From NCBI RefSeq assembly GCF_047638075.1, contig NZ_JBLJBV010000010.1, positions 1 to 32,456 of the forward strand: 32,456 nt of DNA. The letters run 5' to 3'. A program made the translations under genes and the position numbers. Position 1 is the stretch's first letter. Each line of letters opens with the position of its first letter. Source of the stretch: UBA6197 sp047638075. Its GTDB lineage: Bacteria > Pseudomonadota > Alphaproteobacteria > Rhodobacterales > Rhodobacteraceae. The notes under the pieces are model-generated. The model saw nothing but the letters and a program-made list of their open reading frames with translations, made no database searches and was not told the origin of the DNA. Shown one piece after another: positions 1 through 8,258 of the stretch.

Positions 1-395
1 CGGGTGCCTGTATGAAACCTGCTATTTTCGCCTTTGGGATCTTGTTGTCCCGTTGTGCCTGCTTCCTTCGATGAACAAGGGATGACATGGGAATTCACGG
101 GAAGCAACAGGAATTTGTGGCCACACCCGTAGAAGAACGGGCGTATTGGCGCTTTGAAATAAGGGGTTTTCATAGGGTAAGGCCGGTATTGCGGCACAAT
201 TAGTTTCAAGCCAAGGCACACCCACTAAATATAGCCATGTGTGGGTGAGGCAAACCAATCCCATGCTATCCCATTTTGATCTAATTTTTTTGGGACATGG
301 TGGAAAAATATCCGGAATATCGGTTCCATCACGTTCAATCACGCGCAGGTGATTCGGATATGACGCGATTCCGGCAGGCAATTCCCATGAAATAC
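1..395. other. Region without a convincing gene
   Basis: This stretch is more AT-rich than the rest of the window. I see no open frame with a recognisable protein family or a good ribosome binding site. It holds 10-bp-phased GGGA repeats on the plus strand (79-112) and two TCCCA words 10 bp apart at 259-263 and 269-273, which read TGGGA on the minus strand. The leftward gene mrp ends to the right with a hairpin, so this is probably the promoter/leader region of a leftward gene beyond the window edge. Confidence 0.5.
79..112 (+). promoter_or_regulatory. Phased GGGA direct repeats, MraZ-box-like
   Basis: GGGA occurs at 79-82, 89-92 and 99-102, with a degenerate AGGA at 109-112, so the period is exactly 10 bp. 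The transcriptional regulator MraZ of E. coli binds direct repeats of TGGGN separated by 5 nt, the same spacing. A second pair with the same period lies at 259-273 on the other strand. No mraZ gene is visible in the window; it would have to start left of base 1. The assignment is inference from spacing and core sequence only. Confidence 0.35.
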
Positions 396-425
396 CATGG
401 CCCCAACGCACGCGTCGGGGCCATG
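396..425 (-). terminator. Hairpin terminator downstream of mrp
   Basis: A perfect 9-bp inverted repeat, CATGGCCCC (396-404) and GGGGCCATG (417-425), encloses a 12-nt loop. It lies 22 bp beyond the mrp stop codon in the direction of mrp transcription. Only a short T-rich stretch follows on the minus strand, so termination may be weak. Confidence 0.55.
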
Positions 426-446
426 AATTCCAGTCCGGGCGGTGGG

Positions 447-1535
447 TCAGGCGACGCCTTGGGTCACCAAAGCAGCGGCGATGTGGGCGTAGGCGTCTGC
501 AATCGGGCCGCTGCCCGCCGCGACGGGGGTGCCCGCATCGCCCGCAAGGCGCACCGAGAGATCCAGCGGCAGCTCGCCCAGAAACGGCAGGCCCAGCCTT
601 TTCGCCTCGTCGGCCACGCCGCCATGGCCGAACAGATGCGCCTCATGGCCGCAATTGGGGCAGACATAGGTTGACATATTCTCGATCAGGCCCAGCACCG
701 GGGTGTTCAGCTTTTTGAACATATCAAGCGCCTTGCGGGCATCCAGCAAGGCCACGTCCTGCGGGGTGGAAACGATGATCGCCCCTGCCAGCGGCGTTTT
801 CTGGCACAATGTCAGTTGCACATCGCCCGTGCCCGGCGGCAGATCGACGATCATCACATCAAGGTCACTACCGCCCGCCGTCCAGTTCACCTGCCCCAGC
901 ATCTGCTGCAAGGCCCCCATCAGCATCGGGCCGCGCCAGATCACCGCCTCGTCTTCCTTCATCATCAAGCCGATCGACATGAAGGTCACGCCATGCGCCT
1001 CAAGCGGCATGATCGTCTTGCCGTCGGGCGAGGCCGGGCGCTGGGTGTTGCCCATCATCCGGGGTTGGCTGGGACCGTAGATGTCGGCGTCCAGCAGCCC
1101 CACCTTGCGACCCGCCCGCGCCAGCGCCACCGCAAGGTTGGAGGCGACGGTGGATTTGCCCACCCCGCCTTTGCCGGACCCCACAGCAATGATGCTGCGC
1201 ACCCCCTGCACCGGCACCGGCCCCGCCTGCGGCGTGGGATGGCCGCCGATTTTCAGCCCTGGCGACTTTGGTGCGGGGCTTGGCGCGGGGCCATGTGCGG
1301 TAGTCACGGCGACAACGGTGGTTATGCCGGGCAGCGCACGCACCGCCGACTCGGCAGCGGGGCGCAGGGTTTCCAGCATTTTCGCAGCCTCGGGCGTCTC
1401 ACCCTCCAGCACAAACCGGACGGTGCCTGCCTCAATGGTCAGGGCGCGGATCAGATCGCGGCTGATTAGATCGCCGCCGCCCGGCACGGCGATGGCCCGC
1501 AACGCTGCGGTGACGGTGTCTTTGGTCGGCATCAT
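447..1535 (-). CDS. mrp: Mrp/ApbC family iron-sulfur cluster carrier ATPase
   Basis: A 362-aa cytoplasmic P-loop ATPase of the Mrp/NBP35 family, which binds and delivers Fe-S clusters to apoproteins. Residues about 5-80 form the MIP18/DUF59-like N-terminal domain, followed by a Pro/Gly-rich linker. The deviant Walker A motif GSGKGGVGKST lies at 119-129, DADIYGPS at 149-156 and DLPPGTGD at 231-238. The CPNC motif at 292-295 is the conserved CxxC pair that holds a bridging cluster. The ATG at 1535 has AAGAGG six bases upstream; a second ATG follows directly and could also serve. It is transcribed alone to the left, away from the DUF1127 gene, and is followed by a hairpin. Family assignment is secure; the target apoproteins cannot be told from sequence. 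Confidence 0.95.
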   Translation of the reverse strand: MMPTKDTVTAALRAIAVPGGGDLISRDLIRALTIEAGTVRFVLEGETPEAAKMLETLRPAAESAVRALPGITTVVAVTTAHGPAPSPAPKSPGLKIGGHPTPQAGPVPVQGVRSIIAVGSGKGGVGKSTVASNLAVALARAGRKVGLLDADIYGPSQPRMMGNTQRPASPDGKTIMPLEAHGVTFMSIGLMMKEDEAVIWRGPMLMGALQQMLGQVNWTAGGSDLDVMIVDLPPGTGDVQLTLCQKTPLAGAIIVSTPQDVALLDARKALDMFKKLNTPVLGLIENMSTYVCPNCGHEAHLFGHGGVADEAKRLGLPFLGELPLDLSVRLAGDAGTPVAAGSGPIADAYAHIAAALVTQGVA

Positions 1536-1701
1536 ATCGAACCTCTTATCCTATATGACGCGACTTTGGCGGATTCCCCCCAGAGAACAAGAGCATATTC
1601 CAATCATCTACCCGACCCGCCCAAAATCGGGTCATACGCAAAGAAAATAGGTCAGTAATCGTTATGCAGTTTCTGCATGGCAGCATTGACTCAAAGAGCT
1701 A

Positions 1702-1730
1702 TTGTGCAAGCGCAGCATTAGGGCCATGTT
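1702..1730 (+). promoter_or_regulatory. Candidate RpoH-type promoter for the DUF1127/sRNA locus
   Basis: TTGTGC (1702-1707) and CATGTT (1725-1730) are 17 bp apart and sit about 55 bp before the DUF1127 start. The CCATGTT block resembles the -10 element of alphaproteobacterial heat-shock sigma factors (RpoHI/RpoHII), which are known to drive the homologous locus in Rhodobacter sphaeroides. A TTGACT at 1686-1691 is an alternative -35 but has no good partner. Sequence match is modest. Confidence 0.35.
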
Positions 1731-1783
1731 AGCCCCAACAGCGATAGAGCATCGCAAGACAAACAAACAAATAGGCGAAGAAA

Positions 1784-1999
1784 ATGGCACTCGTGCAAGA
1801 CATCCGCGGCATCGAACATGGTTTCATGAACCGTATTTCCACGTTTTTCGCAGGTCTTTCAGAAGCACGTCAGCGTCGCAGCGTCTACCGTCAGACTGCG
1901 CGTGAACTGAACCTGCTGAGCAACCGCGAACTGAATGATCTGGGGCTTAACCGCTCGATGATCACCCGCGTAGCGATGGAAGCAGCTTACGGCAAGTAA
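1784..1999 (+). CDS. DUF1127 small protein, CcaF1-like RNA-binding protein
   Basis: A 71-aa basic protein with the DUF1127 (YjiS-like) pattern in its C-terminal half: a Tyr-Arg-rich helix, then LSNRELNDLGLNRSMI, the typical 'L..R.L.D.G..R..I' signature. The start ATG is preceded by GGCGAAG. It is directly followed, 14 bases after its stop, by an array of CCTCCTCCC-loop hairpins. In Rhodobacter sphaeroides the gene in this position, ccaF1, encodes an RNA-binding DUF1127 protein involved in maturing the downstream CcsR sRNAs and in RNA turnover; the sRNAs are cut out of its 3' UTR. The shared arrangement makes the same role likely here. A stress-type promoter candidate lies upstream. Confidence 0.88.
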   Translation: MALVQDIRGIEHGFMNRISTFFAGLSEARQRRSVYRQTARELNLLSNRELNDLGLNRSMITRVAMEAAYGK

Positions 2000-2013
2000 G
2001 CACACGGAATTCT

Positions 2014-2082
2014 CCAAGGCCCCTCCTCCTCCCTGGGCTTTGGAAATCAGCGGCGCTCTCCTCCTCCTCCCTGAGGGTGCCG
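2014..2082 (+). ncRNA. Cuckoo-type (CcsR-like) sRNA unit 1: double hairpin
   Basis: Two hairpins. The first has the stem CCAAGGCCC (2014-2022) with GGGCTTTGG (2035-2043). The second has CGGCGCTCTC (2051-2060) with GAGGGTGCCG (2073-2082), 10 pairs including G-T wobbles. Both expose the same 12-nt loop, CTCCTCCTCCCT (2023-2034 and 2061-2072). The stems differ completely in sequence while the loop is identical, which points to selection on loop and pairing. Cuckoo/CcsR RNAs of Rhodobacterales are double hairpins with this loop, which matches the anti-Shine-Dalgarno end of 16S rRNA and can pair with purine-rich targets. The unit lies in the 3' UTR of the DUF1127 gene. Confidence 0.85.
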
Positions 2083-2130
2083 CGTCAGATACCGGTGCAG
2101 GGTTCACCAGAATCCCGCCGGAACGCCAAG

Positions 2131-2202
2131 CGAAGGCCTCCTCCTCCTCCCTGGGGTCTCGTGATGAAGACGGTAGCCCCCTCCTCCTCCCTGGGGCTAC
2201 CG
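2131..2202 (+). ncRNA. Cuckoo-type sRNA unit 2: double hairpin
   Basis: The first hairpin pairs CGAAGGCCTC (2131-2140) with GGGGTCTCG (2153-2161), with one bulged A. The second is a perfect 10-bp stem, CGGTAGCCCC (2171-2180) with GGGGCTACCG (2193-2202). Both loops are CTCCTCCTCCCT (2141-2152, 2181-2192). It is separated from unit 1 by a 48-nt linker without the motif, which would be the place for processing cuts if these are released from a common precursor, as in R. sphaeroides. Confidence 0.85.
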
Positions 2203-2257
2203 CACTTCCTTTCCCGGTGGCACGGGACGACATTCGGGGCCATGTCCCCAGCGCATA

Positions 2258-2327
2258 CGAAAGGCCCCTCCTCCTCCCTGGGCCGATCGTCTGGCGGCAT
2301 CTCTCTCCTCCTCCCTGGGGATGCCGC
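2258..2327 (+). ncRNA. Cuckoo-type sRNA unit 3: double hairpin
   Basis: The first hairpin pairs GGCCC (2263-2267) with GGGCC (2280-2284), extended through a 2x2 internal loop by CGA/TCG (2258-2260, 2287-2289). The second has an 11-bp stem, GCGGCATCTCT (2294-2304) with GGGGATGCCGC (2317-2327), including two wobbles. Both carry the 12-nt loop CTCCTCCTCCCT (2268-2279, 2305-2316). A 55-nt linker separates it from unit 2; that linker can form small G-C stems of its own but lacks the loop motif. Confidence 0.83.
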
Positions 2328-2340
2328 TGCAATATCCGAA

Positions 2341-2373
2341 GGCCCCCCTCCTCCCTGGGCCCGCCGTTTTTTT
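2341..2373 (+). terminator. Seventh CCTCCTCCC-loop hairpin with T-tract, end of the array
   Basis: A short hairpin, GGCCC (2341-2345) with GGGCC (2357-2361), carries an 11-nt loop CCCTCCTCCCT. Five bases later comes a run of seven T (2367-2373), so this unpaired seventh hairpin may double as the transcription terminator of the array. An 8-bp inverted repeat, CCGCCGTT (2361-2368) and AACGGCGG (2379-2386), overlaps the T-tract and could form an alternative fold. Confidence 0.6.
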
Positions 2374-2537
2374 ATGGGAACGGCGGTGCAAGGCTTAAGC
2401 GCGTTGTGCGTTCTGAAATGGACATGACCCATTCCCGCCAGAGACCAAAGCCCCCGTCTTACCCACACCAAACGCGGCCCCGGCATTGCAAGCACGCGAC
2501 CGCGGCGTTAGCTGATAGAAAACCGATGGGGGGAAAG

Positions 2538-3323
2538 ATGCTGTCCTATCAACATGGCTACCATGCCGGAAATCTGGCCGATGTGCATAAACATGCCCTT
2601 TTGGCAACGATGCTGGGCTATCTGACGGCCAAGGATAAACCGCTCAGCTACATCGAAACCCATGCCGGGCGCGGGCTCTATGCGCTGGACAGCGAGGCCG
2701 CGCAAAAGACCGGCGAGGCGGCGCAGGGCATCGCCCGCGTGCAAAAGCTGGGCTGGTTTGCGCCCGATCACCCCTATTCGCGCGCGCTGGCCCAGACCCG
2801 CGCCGACCATGGGCCGAACGCCTACCCCGGCTCGCCGCTTCTGGCGGCCCAGCTTTTGCGGCGGATCGACAATATCCATCTGGCCGAACTGCACCCGCAG
2901 GAATTTGCCGCGCTACGCGAAACGATGGCGCCGCATGGCGGGATCTTTCGCCAGATCGACGGGTTGGAGCTGGCTCTGGCGATCACCCCCCCCACGCCAC
3001 GCCGCGGGTTGATGCTGATCGACCCCAGCTATGAGGTGAAATCCGATTACGACCAGATCCCCAAGGTCATCGGCCAGGTCGCGCGCAAATGGAACGTCGG
3101 CATCATTGCGCTTTGGTATCCGATCCTGACCAGCGCCGCGCATCTGCCGATGACCGCCACCCTGAGCCGCACCCACCCCGGGGCGCTGCTGCACGAGGTC
3201 CGCTTTGCCCCCGCGCGCGAAGGCCACGGTATGATAGGGTCGGGGCTTTTCGTCCTGAACCCACCCTGGGGCCTGACAGACGAGGCCCGCCGCCTTGGCC
3301 AGCTATTCGCCCGCCTGCCCTGA
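2538..3323 (+). CDS. rlmJ: 23S rRNA (adenine-2030 N6)-methyltransferase RlmJ
   Basis: A 261-aa SAM-dependent methyltransferase that modifies A2030 of 23S rRNA in E. coli (RlmJ there is 280 aa). The N-terminus MLSYQHGYHAGNLADVHKH matches the family's conserved opening. ETHAGRG (40-46) is the SAM-binding region and DPSYE (162-166) is the catalytic (D/N)PP(F/Y)-type motif. The open frame extends far upstream through the hairpin array, but the ATG at 2538 has GGGGGAAAG just before it and gives the family start; an ATG at 2526 is less likely. The gene is convergent with the uvrD-type helicase gene, 59 bp away. Confidence 0.95.
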   Translation: MLSYQHGYHAGNLADVHKHALLATMLGYLTAKDKPLSYIETHAGRGLYALDSEAAQKTGEAAQGIARVQKLGWFAPDHPYSRALAQTRADHGPNAYPGSPLLAAQLLRRIDNIHLAELHPQEFAALRETMAPHGGIFRQIDGLELALAITPPTPRRGLMLIDPSYEVKSDYDQIPKVIGQVARKWNVGIIALWYPILTSAAHLPMTATLSRTHPGALLHEVRFAPAREGHGMIGSGLFVLNPPWGLTDEARRLGQLFARLP

Positions 3324-3339
3324 TCCGCGCCGCACTGCG

Positions 3340-3359
3340 AAAAATATCCCCCGCGGGGG
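3340..3359 (-). terminator. Terminator of the uvrD-type helicase gene
   Basis: Beyond the stop of the leftward helicase gene, the 12-bp palindrome CCCCCGCGGGGG (3348-3359) is followed on the minus strand by ATATTTTTCGC. The palindrome can fold only with a tight turn. The A/T side (GCGAAAAATAT on the plus strand) resembles the GAGTATTTTCGCC motif seen at 11607-11626. Confidence 0.5.
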
Positions 3360-3382
3360 CGGAGACAGTCGCTGACGCCCCC

Positions 3383-5749
3383 TCAGAACGGCACATCATC
3401 CGCCTGATCGGCCGATGTCACAAACCCTGCCACGATCTTCTTTTCCCCGGCCTTCTCAAACGCGACCGTCAGCTTGTCGGCGTCTATCGCCACAATCGCG
3501 CCATAGCCGAACTTTTGGTGAAACACCCGCTCTCCTACCGAGAACGCGGCGACCGCGTGCAAATCAATCACCGGCTGGCGCGCGACCGTGGCGGGCCGGT
3601 GCGCCGCCCGGTCTTGCAGGCGCTTCCATCCCGGCGAATTATAAACATCGGCCTTGGCCGCGCGCTCCTCGATCCCGGACCGTGCGGCGCCACCGCCAAA
3701 GCCCATCCCCGCCGCACCGTAACCGCCACCATATAACCCCGGCGGGGTCAGAACCTCGACGTGCCGGGCGGGTAACTCATCAATAAAGCGCGACGGCAAC
3801 TGCGATTGCCACTGGCCATAAACCCGCCGGTTACCAGCAAAGGTGATGGTGCACAGCGTCTCGGCGCGGGTGATGCCCACATAGGCCAGCCGCCGCTCTT
3901 CCTCGAGTCCCTTCAGCCCGGTTTCATCCATGCTGCGCTGACTGGGAAATAGCCCCTCTTCCCAACCGGGCAGAAACACCGCCGGAAACTCCAGCCCTTT
4001 GGCGGCGTGTAACGTCATGATGCTGACCTTTTCGGCCGCATCTTCGGTCGAATTATCCATGATCAGCGAGACGTGTTCCAAAAACCCCTGAAGGTTTTCA
4101 AACTGCTCCAGCGCCTTGACCAGTTCTTTCAGGTTTTCGAGGCGGCCCGGCGCCTCAGGGGTCTTGTCGGCCTGCCACATCGCAGTATAGCCCGATTCGT
4201 CCAGGATCTGCTCGGCCAGCGCAATATGGCTGGCCCCGGCCAGAACATCGCGGTGCCAGCGGTCCACCCCGTCAACAAAGGCGCGCAACTGCACCGCACC
4301 CTTGCCGCCGATCGCTGCGCGCGCCAATACGGCACGCGCGCCGTCCAACAGGCTGACCCCAGCGGCGCGGGCCTCGGTTTGTATCACCTGCTGCGCCTTG
4401 TCGCCCAGCCCCCGTTTGGGGGTATTAACCACCCGCTCAAACGCCAGATCATCCTCGGGCGACACCGCCAGCCGGAAATAGGCCATTGCATCGCGAATCT
4501 CCAACCGCTCGTAAAAGCGCGGGCCGCCGATCACCCGGTAGGGCAGGCCGATGGTTAAAAACCGGTCCTCAAAAGCGCGCATCTGATGGCTGGCCCGAAC
4601 CAGAATCGCCTGCCCATTCAGCCCAATACGCCCCAGGCCGCGCATTCCATGCGCCAATGCCTCCACCTCATCGCCAATCCAGCGCGCCTCTTCCTCGCCG
4701 TCCCAATGGCCAATCAGCCGCAGCTTTTCGCCGCCCTTGGCCTCGGTCCACAGGGTCTTGCCCAGACGTCCGGAATTTGCCTCGATCAGCCCCGCCGCCG
4801 CGCCGAGAATATGCTCGGTCGAGCGGTAATTCTGCTCCAGCCGGACCACAACGGCGCCGGGAAAATCCTTCTCGAACCGCAGGATGTTACCGACCTCGGC
4901 CCCGCGCCAGCCATAGATCGACTGGTCGTCGTCGCCAACGCAGCAGATATTGCGGTGCCCCTGCGCCAAAAGCCGCAGCCACAGATATTGCGCCACGTTG
5001 GTATCTTGATACTCGTCCACCAGAATATAGCGAAACCAGCGCTGATACTGCGTCAGAACATCGGGATGCGCCTGAAATATCCCCACCACATGCAGCAGCA
5101 AATCACCAAAATCGACCGCATTCAGCGTGCGCAAACGCGCCTGATAGGCGGCGTAAAGCTCTCCTCCGCGCCCATCAAAGGCCGCCGCCTCGCCCGCCGA
5201 AATCTTGTCCGGCGTCAGCGCGCGGTTCTTCCAGCCATCAATGATTCCGGCCAGCATCCGGGCAGGCCAACGCTTTTCATCAATATTTGCGGCATTGATC
5301 AGTTGTTTCAGCAGGCGAATCTGGTCATCGGCATCCAGAATCGTGAAATTCGACTTCAACCCGACCAGTTCGGCATGGCGGCGCAACAGTTTCACACAGA
5401 CCGAGTGGAACGTGCCCAGCCAGGGCATCCCCTCAATCGTCTGCCCCAGCAAATGGCCAATCCGCTCTTTCATTTCGCGCGCAGCCTTGTTGGTGAAGGT
5501 CACGGCCAACACCTCATTCGGGCGCGCCCGCCCGGTGGTCAGCAGATGGGCAATCCGGCAGGTCAGCGCCTTGGTCTTGCCGGTGCCGGCACCTGCCAGC
5601 ATCAACACAGGCCCGTCCATCGCCTCGACGGCGGCGCGTTGTGCCGGGTTCAGCCCCTCCATATAAGGTTGAGGGCGCGCCGCCATGGCACGTTGCGACA
5701 GGCTCTGGGCCGCGCCTTCAAAGGCGCTTTCATCATCATATCCGCTCAT
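3383..5749 (-). CDS. uvrD: UvrD/PcrA-type ATP-dependent DNA helicase
   Basis: A 788-aa superfamily 1A 3'-5' helicase acting in nucleotide excision repair and in clearing DNA of bound protein. Motifs in order: Q motif LNPAQRAAV (33-41), Walker A GAGTGKT (53-59), motif II DEYQDT (245-250), motif III GDDDQSIYGWRGA (272-284), LEQNYRS (motif IV), then MTLHAAKGLEF and ERRLAYVGITRA (motifs V and VI). The C-terminus carries a Gly-rich linker and a Tudor-like segment beginning VGERVFHQKFGYG, the region that contacts RNA polymerase in PcrA/UvrD. Length is slightly above the roughly 720 aa of E. coli UvrD because of an N-terminal tail of about 30 residues; a start at internal Met30 is possible. It lies between folE2 and rlmJ, transcribed leftward. 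Confidence 0.95.
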   Translation of the reverse strand: MSGYDDESAFEGAAQSLSQRAMAARPQPYMEGLNPAQRAAVEAMDGPVLMLAGAGTGKTKALTCRIAHLLTTGRARPNEVLAVTFTNKAAREMKERIGHLLGQTIEGMPWLGTFHSVCVKLLRRHAELVGLKSNFTILDADDQIRLLKQLINAANIDEKRWPARMLAGIIDGWKNRALTPDKISAGEAAAFDGRGGELYAAYQARLRTLNAVDFGDLLLHVVGIFQAHPDVLTQYQRWFRYILVDEYQDTNVAQYLWLRLLAQGHRNICCVGDDDQSIYGWRGAEVGNILRFEKDFPGAVVVRLEQNYRSTEHILGAAAGLIEANSGRLGKTLWTEAKGGEKLRLIGHWDGEEEARWIGDEVEALAHGMRGLGRIGLNGQAILVRASHQMRAFEDRFLTIGLPYRVIGGPRFYERLEIRDAMAYFRLAVSPEDDLAFERVVNTPKRGLGDKAQQVIQTEARAAGVSLLDGARAVLARAAIGGKGAVQLRAFVDGVDRWHRDVLAGASHIALAEQILDESGYTAMWQADKTPEAPGRLENLKELVKALEQFENLQGFLEHVSLIMDNSTEDAAEKVSIMTLHAAKGLEFPAVFLPGWEEGLFPSQRSMDETGLKGLEEERRLAYVGITRAETLCTITFAGNRRVYGQWQSQLPSRFIDELPARHVEVLTPPGLYGGGYGAAGMGFGGGAARSGIEERAAKADVYNSPGWKRLQDRAAHRPATVARQPVIDLHAVAAFSVGERVFHQKFGYGAIVAIDADKLTVAFEKAGEKKIVAGFVTSADQADDVPF

Positions 5750-5824
5750 CCGCCCAACCTAGCGCCGCACGCGCCCAAGGAAAAGCCATGTTCTGCGATT
5801 GTTCGCAAAACCCTTGCGCTTTTG

Positions 5825-5840
5825 TTTGGCTCAAATACTC
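5825..5840 (-). repeat. GAGTATTT-type intergenic motif after folE2
   Basis: On the minus strand this reads GAGTATTTGAGCCAAA and lies about 20 bp after the folE2 stop. A close relative, GAGTATTTTCGCCAAAAAAA, is found at 11607-11626 on the plus strand, and a weaker one at 3337-3347. I remember similar sequences scattered between genes in Rhodobacterales genomes; their role is unknown to me. Confidence 0.4.
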
Positions 5841-5860
5841 AGATCCCGAACGGCCCAGCC

Positions 5861-6964
<1,104 letters not shown>

Positions 6965-7052
6965 TGTCCGGTTCCCTTGGCCGATCACCCGGCCCCCCAT
7001 ATGTGGGGACCGTTTCGGTGTTTGTCCAATCCATTACGTCGCAAGGCGCCGT

Positions 7053-8228
7053 TCAGATCATATCCAATGCGGCTGTAACCTCATCAATCAGATCGCCCGC
7101 ATCCTCAATCCCGACGGAAAGCCGGACAAGACCGGGGGTGATGCCCAATTGCTTCTTATGTTCATCAGGCAATCTTTGATGGGTGGTCGTGGCGGGATGC
7201 GTCGCAATAGAGCGCGCATCGCCCAGATTGTTCGATATCTTGATGATGCGCAGCGCATTGAGGAACCGGAACGCAGCCGCCTGCCCGCCCTTCAGATCCA
7301 GCGCCAGCATTGTGCCGCCCGATCCCATCTGGTCCAATGCCAAACCGTGTTGCGGATGGCTGCCAAGTCCCGGATAGATCGTGCGTGCCACCGCGCCATG
7401 GCTTTCTGCGGTACGCGCCAGTTGCAAGGCAGTGTCGGCCTGCGCCCGGACCCGCAGATCCAGCGTCTGCAGCCCCGAAAGCATGATCCAGGCGTTGAAC
7501 GGGCTCATCGCGGAACCGGTATGTTTGATATAGGCTTCAAGTGGCCCGCGAATATAATCGCGCCGCCCACACACCACGCCGCCCATGGCGCGGCCGCTGC
7601 CGTCAATGTGTTTGGTCGCGGAATAGACCACCACATCGGCCCCAAGCGCCACTGCGTTGGAAAATATCGGCGTGGTAAAGACGTTATCGACGATCACGGT
7701 GGCGCCCCGTTCATGGGCAAGATCGCACACCGCCTTGATGTCGATCACCTCCAGCGTCGGGTTTGAGACGGATTCGAAAAACACTACCTTGGTGTCGGGG
7801 CGCAGCGCGGCGCGCCACTGGTCAAGGTCCAACCCGTCAACCAGCGTCACCTCAACCCCGAAACGGCCCAGCAACTCCAACACATAAAGGCACGACCCGA
7901 ACAGTGCCCGCGCTGCCACCACATGATCGCCCGCCGACAGGATCGAGGTCAGCGCGCCATTGACCGCCGCCATGCCGCTGGCGGTGGCAAAGGCATCTTC
8001 GGTGCCCTCGATCGCGGCAATCCGGTCTTCAAACATGCGTGTCGTGGGGTTGCCATAGCGGGCATAAATAAATTCATCCTTACCCGCCTTGATAAAGCGG
8101 GCCTCGGCCTCTTCGGCAGTCTGGTAGGCAAAGCCCTGGGTCAGAAACAGGGCCTCGGCCATTTCGCCATATTGGCTGCGGCGGCTACCTTCGTGCACCA
8201 GTCTGGTGCGGGCTTTCCAGTCGTCCAT
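7053..8228 (-). CDS. metZ: O-succinylhomoserine sulfhydrylase MetZ
   Basis: A 391-aa PLP enzyme of the Cys/Met metabolism family that makes homocysteine from O-succinyl- (or O-acetyl-) homoserine and sulfide in methionine synthesis. The segment YARYGNPTT, the cofactor-ring Asp in VDNVFTTP and the Schiff-base Lys in YSATKHIDG (about residue 206) are all present. The ATG at 8228 has GGGAG six bases upstream; a TTG directly before it would add one residue. Family members (metB, metC, metY) are close relatives, but the overall pattern fits MetZ best. The gene is divergent from the GST gene, and the 150-bp intergenic region can fold extensively (8259-8329). Confidence 0.9.
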   Translation of the reverse strand: MDDWKARTRLVHEGSRRSQYGEMAEALFLTQGFAYQTAEEAEARFIKAGKDEFIYARYGNPTTRMFEDRIAAIEGTEDAFATASGMAAVNGALTSILSAGDHVVAARALFGSCLYVLELLGRFGVEVTLVDGLDLDQWRAALRPDTKVVFFESVSNPTLEVIDIKAVCDLAHERGATVIVDNVFTTPIFSNAVALGADVVVYSATKHIDGSGRAMGGVVCGRRDYIRGPLEAYIKHTGSAMSPFNAWIMLSGLQTLDLRVRAQADTALQLARTAESHGAVARTIYPGLGSHPQHGLALDQMGSGGTMLALDLKGGQAAAFRFLNALRIIKISNNLGDARSIATHPATTTHQRLPDEHKKQLGITPGLVRLSVGIEDAGDLIDEVTAALDMI

Positions 8229-8258
8229 CAATGTCTCCCAAAATTGAGTACGACTTGG

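Noticed and set aside
22..411. 129-codon open frame on the minus strand
   Set aside because: It spans the mrp terminator hairpin and the phased GGGA repeats, has no ribosome site and shows no recognisable family or domain pattern.
2014..2361. CRISPR-like array
   Set aside because: The repeated unit is only a 12-nt loop inside differing stems, spacing is irregular, and no cas gene is present.
2040..2537. Long open frames across the hairpin array, including an N-terminal extension of rlmJ
   Set aside because: The CTCCTCCTCCC repeats lack stop codons in several frames, which creates artificial open frames. The RlmJ family start is at 2538 with a good ribosome site.
6995..7008. CCCCA-TATG-TGGGG hairpin upstream of folE2 as a Zur site or attenuator
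   Set aside because: Five pairs with a tetraloop is too little, and it lacks the AT-rich palindrome expected of Zur operators.
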